DNA of 64,000 bases, from positions 248,001 through 312,000 of the forward strand of contig CAVQFO010000023.1 in assembly GCA_963711725.1 (NCBI GenBank), given 5' to 3'. The stretch's first letter is position 1, and each line of letters begins with the position of its first letter. The position numbers and the translations under genes are program-made. Under the pieces are notes generated by a model that searched no databases, was not told where the DNA came from, and saw only the letters and a list, made by a program, of their open reading frames with translations. Shown here in pieces: positions 19,127 through 28,613 of the stretch. The DNA comes from CAVQFO01 sp963711725. GTDB lineage: Bacteria; Pseudomonadota; Gammaproteobacteria; Nitrococcales; Aquisalimonadaceae.

Positions 19127-20543
19127 TCAGGCGGCCAATACGCGCGCTATTGCGTCCAGGCCGTCGTGGCCATCGAGAACCCGTTCGAACACCGCCTGGC
19201 AGTCTTCCTGGGTCAGGGCCAGCTTCTCGAGCACGCGCAGCGGGCACATCCTCGCTGTCGCCGTCGCCCAGACCGATACGGCGGGCCAGGCGGTCGGCCA
19301 GCAGCACCAACAACACGTAGGCGGCGTGGTCGCCGTCGTAGTCCTCCTGGTGGTGATGGGCGACGGTAACCACGACTTCCTCGGGCAGATCCCAGGTGTG
19401 CAGCAACCAGGCTCCCAGTCGGGCATGGCCGGTTCCCACCAGAACCTTTGCCTCCCCCATGGCCAGAACCTTGCGTTCCAACAAGGTCACGGGCACTTCC
19501 GGATGGGCGGCGACCAAGCGGTTCAGCATTGCAAATTCGGGTTTGAACAGGTGGCCCAGCAGGAGGAATCCAAAGTTGTGCAGCAACGCCGACAAGTACA
19601 CCAAGCCGAGCTTGGGCCGCTCGCGCGGCGGCATGCGCCGGGCCAATTCCTGAGCCATGCAGGCGGTATAGGTAGCGTGGCGCCAGAACGCGTCCAGGCC
19701 CAGCGGGCCGTTGGCGGGATTGCGGAAAGCCTTGCCGGCGGCCAGGCCCACCGCCATGTTCACCACCATCTCGAAACCGAGCACGCGGTGGATCGCTGCG
19801 ACAATCGTATTGATCTCGCCCCGGTATCCGAAGAACGGCGAACGCGCATAGCGCATCACCTGAGCCGCGAGACTCGGGTCCCGGCCGACGACCTCGGCCA
19901 GATCCTGCGGCGTCGCGTTAGGATCGTCGCGCAGCCGGAGAATCTGCATGGCGATCTGGGGCATGGCCGGCAGAGTGTAGAGCCGCCCCAGCTTCGTCAG
20001 GGCCTCGGGCGTCGGCGCGTACGGGCAACTGGCGCCGAAAGGCATGGACTCGGCGGCATCACAGGGCGTGGGATCGGCGGCGAACAAACCCACATCCCCC
20101 CGCTCCGTGAGCTGCACGAAGGCCTCCTGGGAAAGCCCCACCAGGCACTCCAGACGGCCCACGGCGACATGCACGAACGGCAGCTCGAACACGCTTTGAT
20201 CCACGACCATCGACACGCCGTAGGCCTCTCCCAGCGCCGGAGTGGTCCCCGGTTCGCAGTCGGCGAAGGTCTTCTGGCCCACCGAGGCGGGAGCGATTTC
20301 CACGGTCCCGCCCAGCAGTTCCTCCAGGCGGGGAAAATCGATCAACCGCCCGGCCGGCAGCACGGCCAGAACCGGTCTGCCGGTCACCTGCAGCAGAACC
20401 CCACGCGCAACCTGATCGACTCCAAGCCCGGCATACACCGCCGCCTGCTGAATCCGCGGCGTCGCCGTATGAGTGACCACGGTAAACTGAATACCCGCGG
20501 ATTGAAGATAGTTGCTCAGGGTCGCCGGAAGCGCCATGGTCAT
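19127..20543 (-). CDS. YbaK/EbsC-like domain fused to an HDOD domain (one frameshift)
   Basis: N-terminal residues about 1-160 (from MTMALPATLSNYLQSAG) form a YbaK/ProX-type aminoacyl-tRNA deacylase domain. From about 175 an HDOD signalling domain follows (LPAMPQIAMQILRLRDDPNATPQ..., with HNFGFLLLGHLF and VAHHHQEDYDG). The upstream frame loses sense after GDGDSEDV. The next frame then supplies LRVLEKLALTQEDCQAVFE and a clean stop at 19127. One extra base in the GGG at 19242-19244 explains this, and removing it gives 471 residues. Sequence error is likelier than decay. Role unknown; HDOD proteins usually act in signalling. Confidence 0.8.
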
Positions 20544-20735
20544 AAACCCGCTTATTGATCGGTCGAAATTCCACGCGCAAAGACTCCGCACCACGGCGGA
20601 GTGTCAATTAGCGCATTCTTAATATTCTTGTAATCCGGGGGCGCCGGCGATTAAAGGAAGCCGATCACAGTATCGAAGGGTGTGAAAACGGTCTGACGAA
20701 CGGTACGAGCCCCGAGGCGGCCGCGACCGCGCCGG

Positions 20736-21497
20736 CTACAACGGCCGGAATCGGAAACTGCGCGTATCCTGGGTCCGGCCCTGGGGATCGAAGGTGCGCT
20801 CGGCGAAGCGGTATTCGCCGTCGGCCTCCACCAGCAGGATGGTGGTGCAGCGGGTGCCGTAACGGGGAGAGACGATAAACGGCGACGACAGCAGGTGTTC
20901 CATCTCCGTGCTCACCCCCGTATCCGGGAGTTGATCCTCGGCGGCGGGCTCCCGGTCGTACAGGAGATCGAACAGCTCCTCCAGATCCAGCCGCGAATGG
21001 CTGTCCAGATAGGATTCCAGGCGCCCCCGGGTGCGCTCCACCTTGGGCCAGGGCGTGTCCAGCAAGTGGTTGCTCAAGCCGAATACCCGACCGCTGTCCA
21101 GGCGACGGTCTTCCCCTTCCATGTTGGAGAAATAATGAATCCCGCCGGGGGGGCCGAACAGCAGGTTGAAGCCGTTGTATTCATGACCGTGTGTGCGCAG
21201 ATAGTTGGCGAAACGCGATGCCGGGTAATGCAGCGCATCCACCACCAGTTGCCCCCGCGAAGGCGCGCCGGGCTGCCGGCGATCGGGGTCGCGGTAGTTG
21301 GTCACCGCCGCGAACCGGCCTTCCTGGTTGACGCCGAACCAGGTTCCGCCGGCCTCCTGGTCACGACCCGCCAGGATCGCCGCGTCGTCCCACCAGTCGG
21401 CAGGCGAAGTGGGGCGTTCGTGGAATTCGTCGCGGTTGGCGACGATTACCAATGGATACGCCGGGTGGCGCTGGTTTGCGAGCAGCAGCAGGCACAT
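20736..21497 (-). CDS. NRDE/TANGO2-family protein
   Basis: 253 residues beginning MCLLLLANQRHPAYPLVIVANRDE, the signature Asn-Arg-Asp-Glu motif of the family, with Cys2 as the potential N-terminal nucleophile. GGTWFGVNQEGRFAAVTNYR follows, as is standard. The C-terminus SRYGTRCTTILLVEADG also fits. The biochemical function in bacteria is not settled. It lies 28 nt downstream of bamB, where der is found in many relatives. Confidence 0.9.
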   Translation of the reverse strand: MCLLLLANQRHPAYPLVIVANRDEFHERPTSPADWWDDAAILAGRDQEAGGTWFGVNQEGRFAAVTNYRDPDRRQPGAPSRGQLVVDALHYPASRFANYLRTHGHEYNGFNLLFGPPGGIHYFSNMEGEDRRLDSGRVFGLSNHLLDTPWPKVERTRGRLESYLDSHSRLDLEELFDLLYDREPAAEDQLPDTGVSTEMEHLLSSPFIVSPRYGTRCTTILLVEADGEYRFAERTFDPQGRTQDTRSFRFRPL

Positions 21498-21525
21498 TAG
21501 GACGTGTTAACCTTCCAGGCAGGTC

Positions 21526-22686
21526 CTAGGACTTGGGCTTGGCGGTGACGGCCTTCAAATTGCCGTCCATATCGAGCACATAGAGACGATCACCGGCCAC
21601 CACCGGCGCCTGACTGATCGGCGCATCGCCGAAGCCGCCACCGATATCAACTCGCGCCAGGATTTTCCCCGAAGACCGGGACAGCCAGCTGACCCGACCG
21701 GCGTCGTCGGCCACCACTACGTCGTCGCCATAGACCACAGGAGCAGTCACACGCAGCCCCTGGAACTGGTCCTGGCGCCAGACGGAGGCGCCATTGGCCC
21801 GGTCGAAGGCCCAAATGCGGCCCTTGGCGTCGGTTACGTAGACCTGATGGGCGTCCACGGCCAGGCCCGCCCAGGACGACAGGTCGCGCTCCCAGACCGT
21901 CCGCCCGGTATCCAGGCTCAGGGCCATGAGACGGCCCTGATAGCTCACGGCAAAGACCTGATCGCCGCTGACCACCGGCGTACCGTCCAGATCCACCATT
22001 CGGTCCAGATCCGAAGCGCCGTGAGGAATGCCGACATCCGCTTCCCAGACCGCGCGGCCCGTTTCCAGATCAATGGCCGGCAGTTTGCCGGAATCCAGCC
22101 CCACCAGGGCCATGCCCCGGGCGATCACCGGATCGGCGGAACCACGCAGGGTGAGTACGGGGGGCGTGCGATCGTAAATCCAACGGCGAGCGCCGTCCGA
22201 GGCGCGCAGCCCGAAGACGCGGCCGTCGCCGCTGCGGGCCACCACGGTGCCGTCGCCTATCGCGGGCACGGAGAGCACCTCGCTGGTCACACCGGAGACC
22301 CACAGAGTCTTGCCGTCGGCCTTGTTGAGGCCCAGCACGTTGCCATCCAGTGTGCCGAACGTCAGCAGATCGCCACCGATTCCCGGACCGGCGGAAATGG
22401 GCCGGTCGGTGTCAACCCGCCATATCCGCTTCCCGTCCTTGGCCGCGTAGCAGGATACGGTGCCGTCCTTGTCGGCCGTGTACACCCGGCCGCCATCCAG
22501 GCCCGGCACCAGGCGCTCGGCGGCAAACTTCGCGCCGGCGCCGGCATCCACGGACCACACCACGTTCACAGCGACGCCGGTTTGCTGATCCACCAGCGAA
22601 TCGGACGGCTTGGGCGGCGCCTCCTTGAAGACGCTGCAGCCACCGAGGAATACCACCAGTGTCAGCAGTGCGAGACGTCGGATCAC
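21526..22686 (-). CDS. bamB: Outer membrane assembly lipoprotein BamB
   Basis: Beta-propeller subunit of the BAM complex that inserts outer-membrane proteins. The 386 residues have a lipoprotein signal (lipobox LGGC, residues 14-17). Repeated PQQ-type blades follow, such as GRVYTADKDGTVSCYAAKDG and RLYVLDMDGNLKAV at the end. The start overlaps the yfgM stop by 4 nt, so they are translationally coupled. Confidence 0.95.
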   Translation of the reverse strand: MIRRLALLTLVVFLGGCSVFKEAPPKPSDSLVDQQTGVAVNVVWSVDAGAGAKFAAERLVPGLDGGRVYTADKDGTVSCYAAKDGKRIWRVDTDRPISAGPGIGGDLLTFGTLDGNVLGLNKADGKTLWVSGVTSEVLSVPAIGDGTVVARSGDGRVFGLRASDGARRWIYDRTPPVLTLRGSADPVIARGMALVGLDSGKLPAIDLETGRAVWEADVGIPHGASDLDRMVDLDGTPVVSGDQVFAVSYQGRLMALSLDTGRTVWERDLSSWAGLAVDAHQVYVTDAKGRIWAFDRANGASVWRQDQFQGLRVTAPVVYGDDVVVADDAGRVSWLSRSSGKILARVDIGGGFGDAPISQAPVVAGDRLYVLDMDGNLKAVTAKPKS

Positions 22687-23321
22687 GCGGAGGCGCCTCC
22701 CAGTTCGTTACGTTTGATCGTGATCAGTTGGCGCCGCTGGGGCGAAATCCCCTGATCGGCCAGGGCTTCCTCGTAAGCATCGCGCGCCTGGGAGGCTTCA
22801 CCCTTGGCGGCATAGGCATCGCCGCGCAGCTCCGCGTACTGCGATGCATATGGACCCTGTTCCTTCTGTTGGAGCAATCCCAAGGCGTCGTCGTACTTCT
22901 TCTGGGCCAGCAGAACCCGCGCCAGGCGCAGCCGCGCCAGCGCCTTGAAGGCCTCGCTGTCGGCATTGTCGGCGGCCCAGCGCAACTGCTGGGCGGCCTT
23001 GTCCAGATCGCCCGCTTCGTTGTAGTGGGCGCCCAGACGCAACGCCGCCAGCACGGCGAAAGTCGTTCCGCCAAAACTCTTTTCCAAGGTCTGGCCGGCC
23101 TGGACGGCCGCCTCGGGCTTGCCGCCCCTCAGGGCGTTGTCCAAGGTCAGGTAATGGTCCGAGGCCGCCTCGACCTGCTGCTTGTGGTAGGCGTTCCACT
23201 CGTGCCAGCCGAACAGCCCGATCACCGCCAACGCCACGCCGGCGATTACCGCTCGCCCGTTCTCTTTCCACCAGGCCTTGATCGCCTCGATTTGCTCTTC
23301 TTCAGTCTCGTAATGTGCCAC
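22683..23321 (-). CDS. yfgM: YfgM-like periplasmic TPR protein anchored by one helix
   Basis: 212 residues. A short cytoplasmic N-terminus (MAHYETEEEQIEAIKAWWKE) precedes a single TM helix (about 23-41) and then a TPR domain. YfgM works with PpiD at the Sec translocon in E. coli. It lies between hisS and bamB, the conserved hisS-yfgM-bamB order. Confidence 0.93.
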   Translation of the reverse strand: MAHYETEEEQIEAIKAWWKENGRAVIAGVALAVIGLFGWHEWNAYHKQQVEAASDHYLTLDNALRGGKPEAAVQAGQTLEKSFGGTTFAVLAALRLGAHYNEAGDLDKAAQQLRWAADNADSEAFKALARLRLARVLLAQKKYDDALGLLQQKEQGPYASQYAELRGDAYAAKGEASQARDAYEEALADQGISPQRRQLITIKRNELGGASA

Positions 23322-23331
23322 GATGTTCTCC

Positions 23332-24622
23332 TCAAGACGCCCCGCCCAACCGGGACATCATCTCCTTCAGGTAGCCTGCCAATTGATCCTGCGCGAGGGT
23401 GACTTGTTCGCCTTCGGCGCGCAAGTCCTTGACCCCGACCGTGGCTTGGGCGCGCTCTTCCTCGCCCAGCACCAGCGCGAACCGGGCTCCCGCCTTGTCC
23501 GCCTTCTTGAACTGACTTTTGAAACTGCCCCCACCGCAGTTGGCGCGAATCCGCAAGCCGGGGAGCTCATTGCGCAAGCGCTCGGACAAAGCCAGCGCCG
23601 CGGAAAAATGCGCGTCCGAGGCAACGATGAGATAGGCATCCACCGCGCCCTCGCTGGGGCAGCCCGCCGGCCTCTTCCAACAGCGCCACCAGTCGGTCCA
23701 GGCCCAGACCGAAGCCGATGGCCGGCGTGGAGCGACCGCCGATCTGTTCCACGAGGCCGTCGTAGCGGCCGCCGGCGCACACGGTTCCCTGGGCGCCCAG
23801 CCGATCGGTGATCCACTCGAACACCGTGCGGCCGTAATAATCCAGGCCCCGGACCAGGCGGGGATTGACCGTGTACGCAACACCGGCCTCATCCAGCAAG
23901 GTACAGAGGCGGTCAAAATGCTCGCGGGAACCGCTGTCCAGGTGTTCGGCCAGGGAAGGCGCATCAGCGAGCACGGCCTGGGTCTCGGGCGACTTGCTGT
24001 CGAGAACCCGCAGCGGATTGGTATCCAATCGCCGCCGGCTGTCCGCGTCCAGCGAATCCACGTGGCCGCGCAGATAGGTGACCAGGCGCTCGCGGTAGTC
24101 CGCGCGAGCCTCGGCCGTACCCAGGGAGTTCAGTGTCAGGGTTACGTCGTCAAGGCCCAGGGCCTTGAGCATGCGCGAGGTCATCAGAATGATTTCCGCG
24201 TCGATGTCCGGGCCTTCCAGGCCGAACACTTCCGCGCCAATCTGGAAGAACTGGCGATAGCGCCCCTTCTGGGGCCGTTCATGGCGGAACATCGGCCCCG
24301 TGTACCACAGCCGCTGCTGCTGGTTATGGATCAGGCCGTGCTCGATGCAGGCGCGCACGCAACCGGCGGTACCCTCCGGGCGCAACGTCAGGCTGTCGCC
24401 GTTGCGGTCGTCGAAGGTGTACATCTCTTTTTCCACGATATCCGTGGCCGCGCCGATGGACCGGGCGAAAAGCTCCGTATGCTCCAGCAGGGGCAGTCGG
24501 ATCTCTTCATAGCCGTAGGCGTGAAGCACGTCCTTCAGCACGCCTTCGACATGCTGCCAGGCGGGTGTCCGCTCCGGAAGGATGTCGTTGAAACCACGGA
24601 CGGATTGAATGGACTTGGACAA
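23332..24622 (-). CDS. hisS: Histidyl-tRNA synthetase (one frameshift)
   Basis: Class II synthetase. The first frame carries SIQSVRGFNDILP, motif 2 (MFRHERPQKGRYRQFFQ) and the HisA motif LVRGLDYYGRTVFEW up to LLEEAGGLP. The adjacent frame then gives SEGAVDAYLIVASDAH and the anticodon-binding domain ending MMSRLGGAS. One extra base in the GGGG at 23656-23659 accounts for the break. The corrected product is 429 residues, the normal length. The start is TTG at 24622, with GGAG 8 nt upstream. hisS is essential, so the shift is almost certainly a sequence error. ispG, often located just upstream, is absent. Confidence 0.92.
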
Positions 24623-24685
24623 GGAGAAGTCTCCGTGAATCGACTTTCGAATCTGGCACTCTTCCAAGATGATCTTGAAAAAGTG

Positions 24686-25684
24686 CTAGTGGCCCGGGGG
24701 GATCTTCGTGTGCAGAACGTGCCCCGGATCGGGAAACGCGTAGTGCTGCCCATCGAGATCTGCGGACACGGCGCTGGGCGCGCCCACCACCAACGAGAAC
24801 GGCGGCACCCCCCGCAGCGTGCGATCACCGGATTGCTTCACCAGTTGATACAAGAGGCGCTGGCCATGGGCGTCGCGGACTTCCATCCAGGAGGGTCCGC
24901 TGAAATGCAGTACCAGCTCCTTGGACCCCGCTTCGGCTTCGGTGCCGGTGGCGTCGGCGGTTGCGCTCGCCGGCGGCTCGGATGCCGGGGCGGACTGCGT
25001 TTGAGCGGGGCTGCCGGTCGTTGAAGGCGTCGACGCCGGCGCGGTATCGGGCTGGGGCGCCGCTTGCGGCTCGGCGGATGCCTGAGGCTTTTCCTCGGGA
25101 GTCGGTTTCGCGGCCGGCGCCTCGGCCGGTTCGGTCCCGGTCGGTTGCGAAGTCTGCGCCTGCTCGCGAGCTTCGGGGGCGGCTTCGGCCGGCGGCGCGG
25201 TGTTGCCTTCCGCCTCTGTGACCGTGTTTTCTCCGGTCTGTTCGCTTACGGAAGGCCCCTGGGCGCTGGGCATCAGTTCGCCCTGGTTCCAGTAGAAGAA
25301 CAGGACTCCTACCGCGACCACCACGCCAACGATCAGCAACCAACCCAATACCCCGAATTCCGGGGAGGTGCGCAGCGGCCTGCGCACCACGATTTGATGT
25401 TCCTCTTCCAAGCCCAACTGGTCGAACGCGGCCATCACGATGTAAGGCTTAATGTCCACCAGTTTGGCGTAGGAACGCAGGTAGCCTTTGACAAACGTGG
25501 CAGGCGGCAGTTGCTCGTAGCGATCCGCCTCCATGTTCTCGACCGTCTGGGCCGTCAAATGCAGCGCATCCGCCACGTCGCGGACGCTCAGGCCCTTGGA
25601 CGTGCGGCCCTCGCGCAGCAGACGCCCCGGCCCGCTGGGCGGAATGACAGGACCCGGGTCGATATCGTTTTGACCTTCAGTCAT
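24686..25684 (-). CDS. rodZ: RodZ-like cytoskeletal membrane protein
   Basis: 332 residues. A Cro-type HTH_25 domain (about 20-85, GRLLREGRTSKGLSVRDVAD) is followed by one TM helix (about 113-131). A long Pro/Ala/Glu/Thr-rich periplasmic linker and a C-terminal DUF4115 domain (about 248-320) complete it. RodZ links MreB filaments to the cell-wall elongation machinery. It overlaps the pilF end by 8 nt and precedes hisS by 63 nt. Confidence 0.92.
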   Translation of the reverse strand: MTEGQNDIDPGPVIPPSGPGRLLREGRTSKGLSVRDVADALHLTAQTVENMEADRYEQLPPATFVKGYLRSYAKLVDIKPYIVMAAFDQLGLEEEHQIVVRRPLRTSPEFGVLGWLLIVGVVVAVGVLFFYWNQGELMPSAQGPSVSEQTGENTVTEAEGNTAPPAEAAPEAREQAQTSQPTGTEPAEAPAAKPTPEEKPQASAEPQAAPQPDTAPASTPSTTGSPAQTQSAPASEPPASATADATGTEAEAGSKELVLHFSGPSWMEVRDAHGQRLLYQLVKQSGDRTLRGVPPFSLVVGAPSAVSADLDGQHYAFPDPGHVLHTKIPPGH

Positions 25685-26447
25685 CTTGCTTTCTTTGCAG
25701 CAATTGATCGGTTTCCTTGGAATCGGGGAATTTCTGCCTCAGCAGCATCCCATAGCTGGCCGCCTCGTCTTTGTGGCCCAGCTTGTTTTCAATGCGTACC
25801 GCCAGCCAAAGGCTCTCGGGAGTGATCGCCCCCACTTCCCGATAGCGCTGATAGTAGCCCTGGGCCGACACATAATGACCTTCCTCAAAGCGCAGCTGGG
25901 CCATTCGCAGCAGCACCGGCGGGAAGCGGCGGTCCTTCTCCAGCGCCTGGCGGAAGAATTCCTTGGCCTTCTCACGGTCGCCGGAATCCATGGCACAGAT
26001 GCCGGCATTTGCGTAAGCGATTTCCGGCTTCTTGTAGAGCGGGTTGCTGGCCGCCTTCATGAACTTCTTTTCGGCTTCCTTGGCATTCCCCCGCAGACAC
26101 AGATAGCGTCCGTAGTTGTTGAGGGTGCCGGAATCGTTGGGATCGATCTCGATGGCGCGCTCGAAATGCTCCTGGGCCTTGTCGTACTCGCCCAGGCGCT
26201 GATAGAGCACGGCTACGCCGCCTTGCACGATGGCGAGATCCGGATCCTGGGCCATCGCCTTCTTGAATTTGGTCATGGCGGTATCCAGATCGCCACGCTC
26301 CATGTAACCGATGCCCAGCTTGGCGTTAATGGTGGCGGCCTTGCTGGCCTTGTCGCCCAGCCGCTCGCCCTCGGGACTGGTCGTGGCGCAACCCACCAGC
26401 ATGAAAAAGGTGCACGCGAGCACCAGAAACCGGCTTGTGGTTCTCAT
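25677..26447 (-). CDS. pilF: Type IV pilus biogenesis lipoprotein PilF/PilW
   Basis: Outer-membrane pilotin-type lipoprotein needed for PilQ secretin assembly. The 256 residues have a signal with lipobox LVGC (residues 17-20) and then about six TPR units, including SGTLNNYGRYLCLRG, the usual PilF stretch. The ATG lies 2 nt from the edge of the palindromic element at 26449-26604, and no clear Shine-Dalgarno is visible there. The order rlmN-pilF-rodZ is conserved in gammaproteobacteria. Confidence 0.93.
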   Translation of the reverse strand: MRTTSRFLVLACTFFMLVGCATTSPEGERLGDKASKAATINAKLGIGYMERGDLDTAMTKFKKAMAQDPDLAIVQGGVAVLYQRLGEYDKAQEHFERAIEIDPNDSGTLNNYGRYLCLRGNAKEAEKKFMKAASNPLYKKPEIAYANAGICAMDSGDREKAKEFFRQALEKDRRFPPVLLRMAQLRFEEGHYVSAQGYYQRYREVGAITPESLWLAVRIENKLGHKDEAASYGMLLRQKFPDSKETDQLLQRKQDD

Positions 26448-26448
26448 C

Positions 26449-26604
26449 AGGGCCTGCTAATCCATCTGCTTCGGGTTGGGCCGGACAGGCGCCTATCCGG
26501 CGTTGCTCGTCGTTCATTTGGAATCACTAAACTTCTCTCCTCGCGCCCGATCTAGGCGCCTGTCAGTCCCAACGCAGTCCGGGGCAGATGGATTAACAGG
26601 CCCT
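26449..26604. repeat. 156-bp palindromic element between rlmN and pilF
   Basis: The two ends are long inverted repeats. AGGGCCTGCTAATCCATCTG at 26449-26468 matches the complement of 26585-26604 with one mismatch. After a divergent stretch, GACAGGCGCCT pairs with AGGCGCCTGTC nearer the centre. The core is about 60 nt without a gene. It abuts the pilF start and contains part of the rlmN stop codon. It could be a MITE-like element or a large structured transcript segment. Confidence 0.8.
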
Positions 26605-27736
26605 ATGGGGTCGCCTGATTATTCTGTTCCCGTCGAAAACGGCGCCGGGTCCGGTCCTGCACCTTGCCCACGAGCTGGCCACAGGCCCCATCGATATCCT
26701 CGCCGCGGGTCTTGCGCGTGGTGGTGACCACGCCATGCCGACTGAGGATAGCACTGAAACGCTCGATTCGTTGGGCGCTGGAACGTTTGTACCGCGCCTC
26801 CGGGAACGGGTTGAAGGGAATCAGGTTGACCTTGGACGGGATGCCGTCGATCAGAGCCGCAAGTTGATGGGCGTGCGCATCGGTATCGTTGACGCCGTCG
26901 AGCATCACGTATTCCCAGGTGATCGAGCGGTGGGGCTTGTCGGCGATGTAGTTACGGCAAGCCTTAAGCAACTCGGCGATGGGATACTTGCGGTTGATGG
27001 GCACCAGCTCGTCGCGCAGCGGATCATTGGGGGCGTGCAGTGAAACCGCCAGACTGACGTCCGTGTCCTCCCGCATGCGGTACAGGGCGGGCACTACGCC
27101 GGAAGTGGACAAGGTCACGCGGCGCTTGGACAGGCCATAGGCGTGATCGTCCGTCATCACCCCCATGGCGGGAATGACGTTCTTGTAGTTCAGCAGCGGC
27201 TCGCCCATGCCCATGAGGACCACATTGGTCACGCGACGTCCGGGTTCGCGGCGTTCCAACTCGCGATTCACGAACCAGACCTGGCCAACGATCTCGGCGG
27301 CGGACAGATTGCGGTTGAACCCCTGCACACCGGTGGAGCAGAAACTGCACTCCAGGGCGCACCCCACCTGGGAGGAAATGCACAAGGTGTCCCGGCTTGT
27401 TTCCGGAATAAGTACCGTTTCCACCGCATTGCTGCCGTCCAGCTGAAGCAGCCACTTGTGGGTACCGTCGGTGGATTCCTGATCCAGCGTGGCCGTGGGC
27501 ACGCGGATCTCCGAGATCTCCGCCAACTTGCCCCTGAGCGCCTTGCTGAGGTCGGTCATCGCGTCGAAATCGGTCACGCCCCGGTCATGAATCCATTTCA
27601 GAACCTGAGACGCGCGAAAGGGCTTTTCGCCCAGTTCGGCGAAAAGCCCTTCCAAACCGGGGCGATCGAGGCCGAGAAGATTGATCTTCCCGGCACTCGG
27701 AGCCTCGGAAACAACTTTAACGGGAATGGATCTCAT
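26603..27736 (-). CDS. rlmN: Dual-specificity 23S rRNA/tRNA A2-methyltransferase RlmN
   Basis: Radical-SAM enzyme that methylates A2503 of 23S rRNA and A37 of some tRNAs. The 377 residues from the ATG at 27736 have the cluster motif CALECSFCSTG, GMGEPLLNYKNV, and the second catalytic Cys in GEDIDGACGQL. The reading frame is open further upstream inside ndk, but family length supports this start, which overlaps the ndk end by 20 nt. The stop codon is at the edge of the palindromic element. Confidence 0.95.
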   Translation of the reverse strand: MRSIPVKVVSEAPSAGKINLLGLDRPGLEGLFAELGEKPFRASQVLKWIHDRGVTDFDAMTDLSKALRGKLAEISEIRVPTATLDQESTDGTHKWLLQLDGSNAVETVLIPETSRDTLCISSQVGCALECSFCSTGVQGFNRNLSAAEIVGQVWFVNRELERREPGRRVTNVVLMGMGEPLLNYKNVIPAMGVMTDDHAYGLSKRRVTLSTSGVVPALYRMREDTDVSLAVSLHAPNDPLRDELVPINRKYPIAELLKACRNYIADKPHRSITWEYVMLDGVNDTDAHAHQLAALIDGIPSKVNLIPFNPFPEARYKRSSAQRIERFSAILSRHGVVTTTRKTRGEDIDGACGQLVGKVQDRTRRRFRREQNNQATP

Positions 27737-28142
27737 CGGCTTTGAAGAAATAGTCGATCTCCTGGCGCGCGGTCTCGGGCGCATCGGAACCGTGAACCGC
27801 GTTGGCATCGATGGAGTCCGCGAGATCGTGGCGAATGGTGCCCGCGGCGGCTTCCTTCGGGTTGGTGGCGCCCATGATTTCGCGGTTCTTGGCAATGGCG
27901 TTCTCGCCTTCCAGGACCTGCACCATGACGGGGCCGGAGATCATGAAGCCCACCAGGTCGTTGAAGAAGGGGCGCTCCTTGTGCACCGCGTAGAAGCCCT
28001 CGGCCTGTTCACGGCTCAGGTGCAACATTCTGGCGGCAACGATCTTCAGCCCCGCCTTCTCGAAGCGGCTGTAGATGTCACCGATCGCATTCTTGGCGAC
28101 GGCATCGGGCTTGACGATGGAAAGGGTGCGTTCAACGGCCAT
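27717..28142 (-). CDS. ndk: Nucleoside diphosphate kinase
   Basis: Transfers the gamma phosphate between nucleoside triphosphates and diphosphates. The 141 residues are the standard length, starting MAVERTLSIVKPDAVAKN. The active-site His is in NAVHGSDAPETA. It is preceded by a terminator that ends the isc-type group and overlaps rlmN by 20 nt. Confidence 0.98.
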   Translation of the reverse strand: MAVERTLSIVKPDAVAKNAIGDIYSRFEKAGLKIVAARMLHLSREQAEGFYAVHKERPFFNDLVGFMISGPVMVQVLEGENAIAKNREIMGATNPKEAAAGTIRHDLADSIDANAVHGSDAPETARQEIDYFFKADEIHSR

Positions 28143-28175
28143 CCGGGCAACTCCGTACGTTCATGAAATGAATGA

Positions 28176-28203
28176 AAAATGAACCCGCGACGAGGCGCGG
28201 GTT
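28176..28203 (-). terminator. Intrinsic terminator after iscA
   Basis: On the minus strand, AACCCGCG (28203-28196) pairs perfectly with CGCGGGTT (28189-28182) across a 6-nt loop. A tail CATTTTTCATTC follows. It separates the cysE-iscS-iscU-like-iscA group from ndk. Confidence 0.8.
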
Positions 28204-28275
28204 GGGAAACGGCGCCCAGTTTAACTTGTGCTCCCTGAAGGGGCAATTTCAGACCATCAAGTCGACCATGAAGGC

Positions 28276-28599
28276 TCAGACGCTGAAACTTTCGCCGCAG
28301 CCGCACTGATCCTTGACGTTTGGGTTGCGGAAGCTGAATCGCTGGTTCAGCCCGTCGCGGACATAGTCCACTTCCATGCCTTCCAGAAACGGCAGGCTCT
28401 TCCGGTCCACTACCACCTTCACGTCGCCCTGTTCGAATACCGCGTCCGCCTCGCCTATTTCCTCGAGATAGGCCACGGTATAGGCGAAACCGGAACAGCC
28501 GCTGGTGCGCACGCCCAGCCGCAGCCCGGCCGGAACACCGTGCTTGCTGGTATAGGCCTTCACGTGGTGAGCCGCCCTATCGGTTAGCGTGATCGCCAT
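28276..28599 (-). CDS. iscA: Iron-sulfur cluster assembly protein IscA
   Basis: A-type carrier of 107 residues, exactly the IscA length. The three cluster-binding cysteines are in TSGCSGFAY and DQCGCGESFSV; the latter ending is the IscA rather than ErpA form. It lies 14 nt downstream of the iscU-like gene. Confidence 0.95.
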   Translation of the reverse strand: MAITLTDRAAHHVKAYTSKHGVPAGLRLGVRTSGCSGFAYTVAYLEEIGEADAVFEQGDVKVVVDRKSLPFLEGMEVDYVRDGLNQRFSFRNPNVKDQCGCGESFSV

Positions 28600-28613
28600 G
28601 AATCTTACCTCTG

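Noticed and set aside
26326..26517. Small frame starting inside the rlmN-pilF palindromic element
   Set aside because: It runs out of frame through pilF and has no SD. The element is better explained as non-coding.
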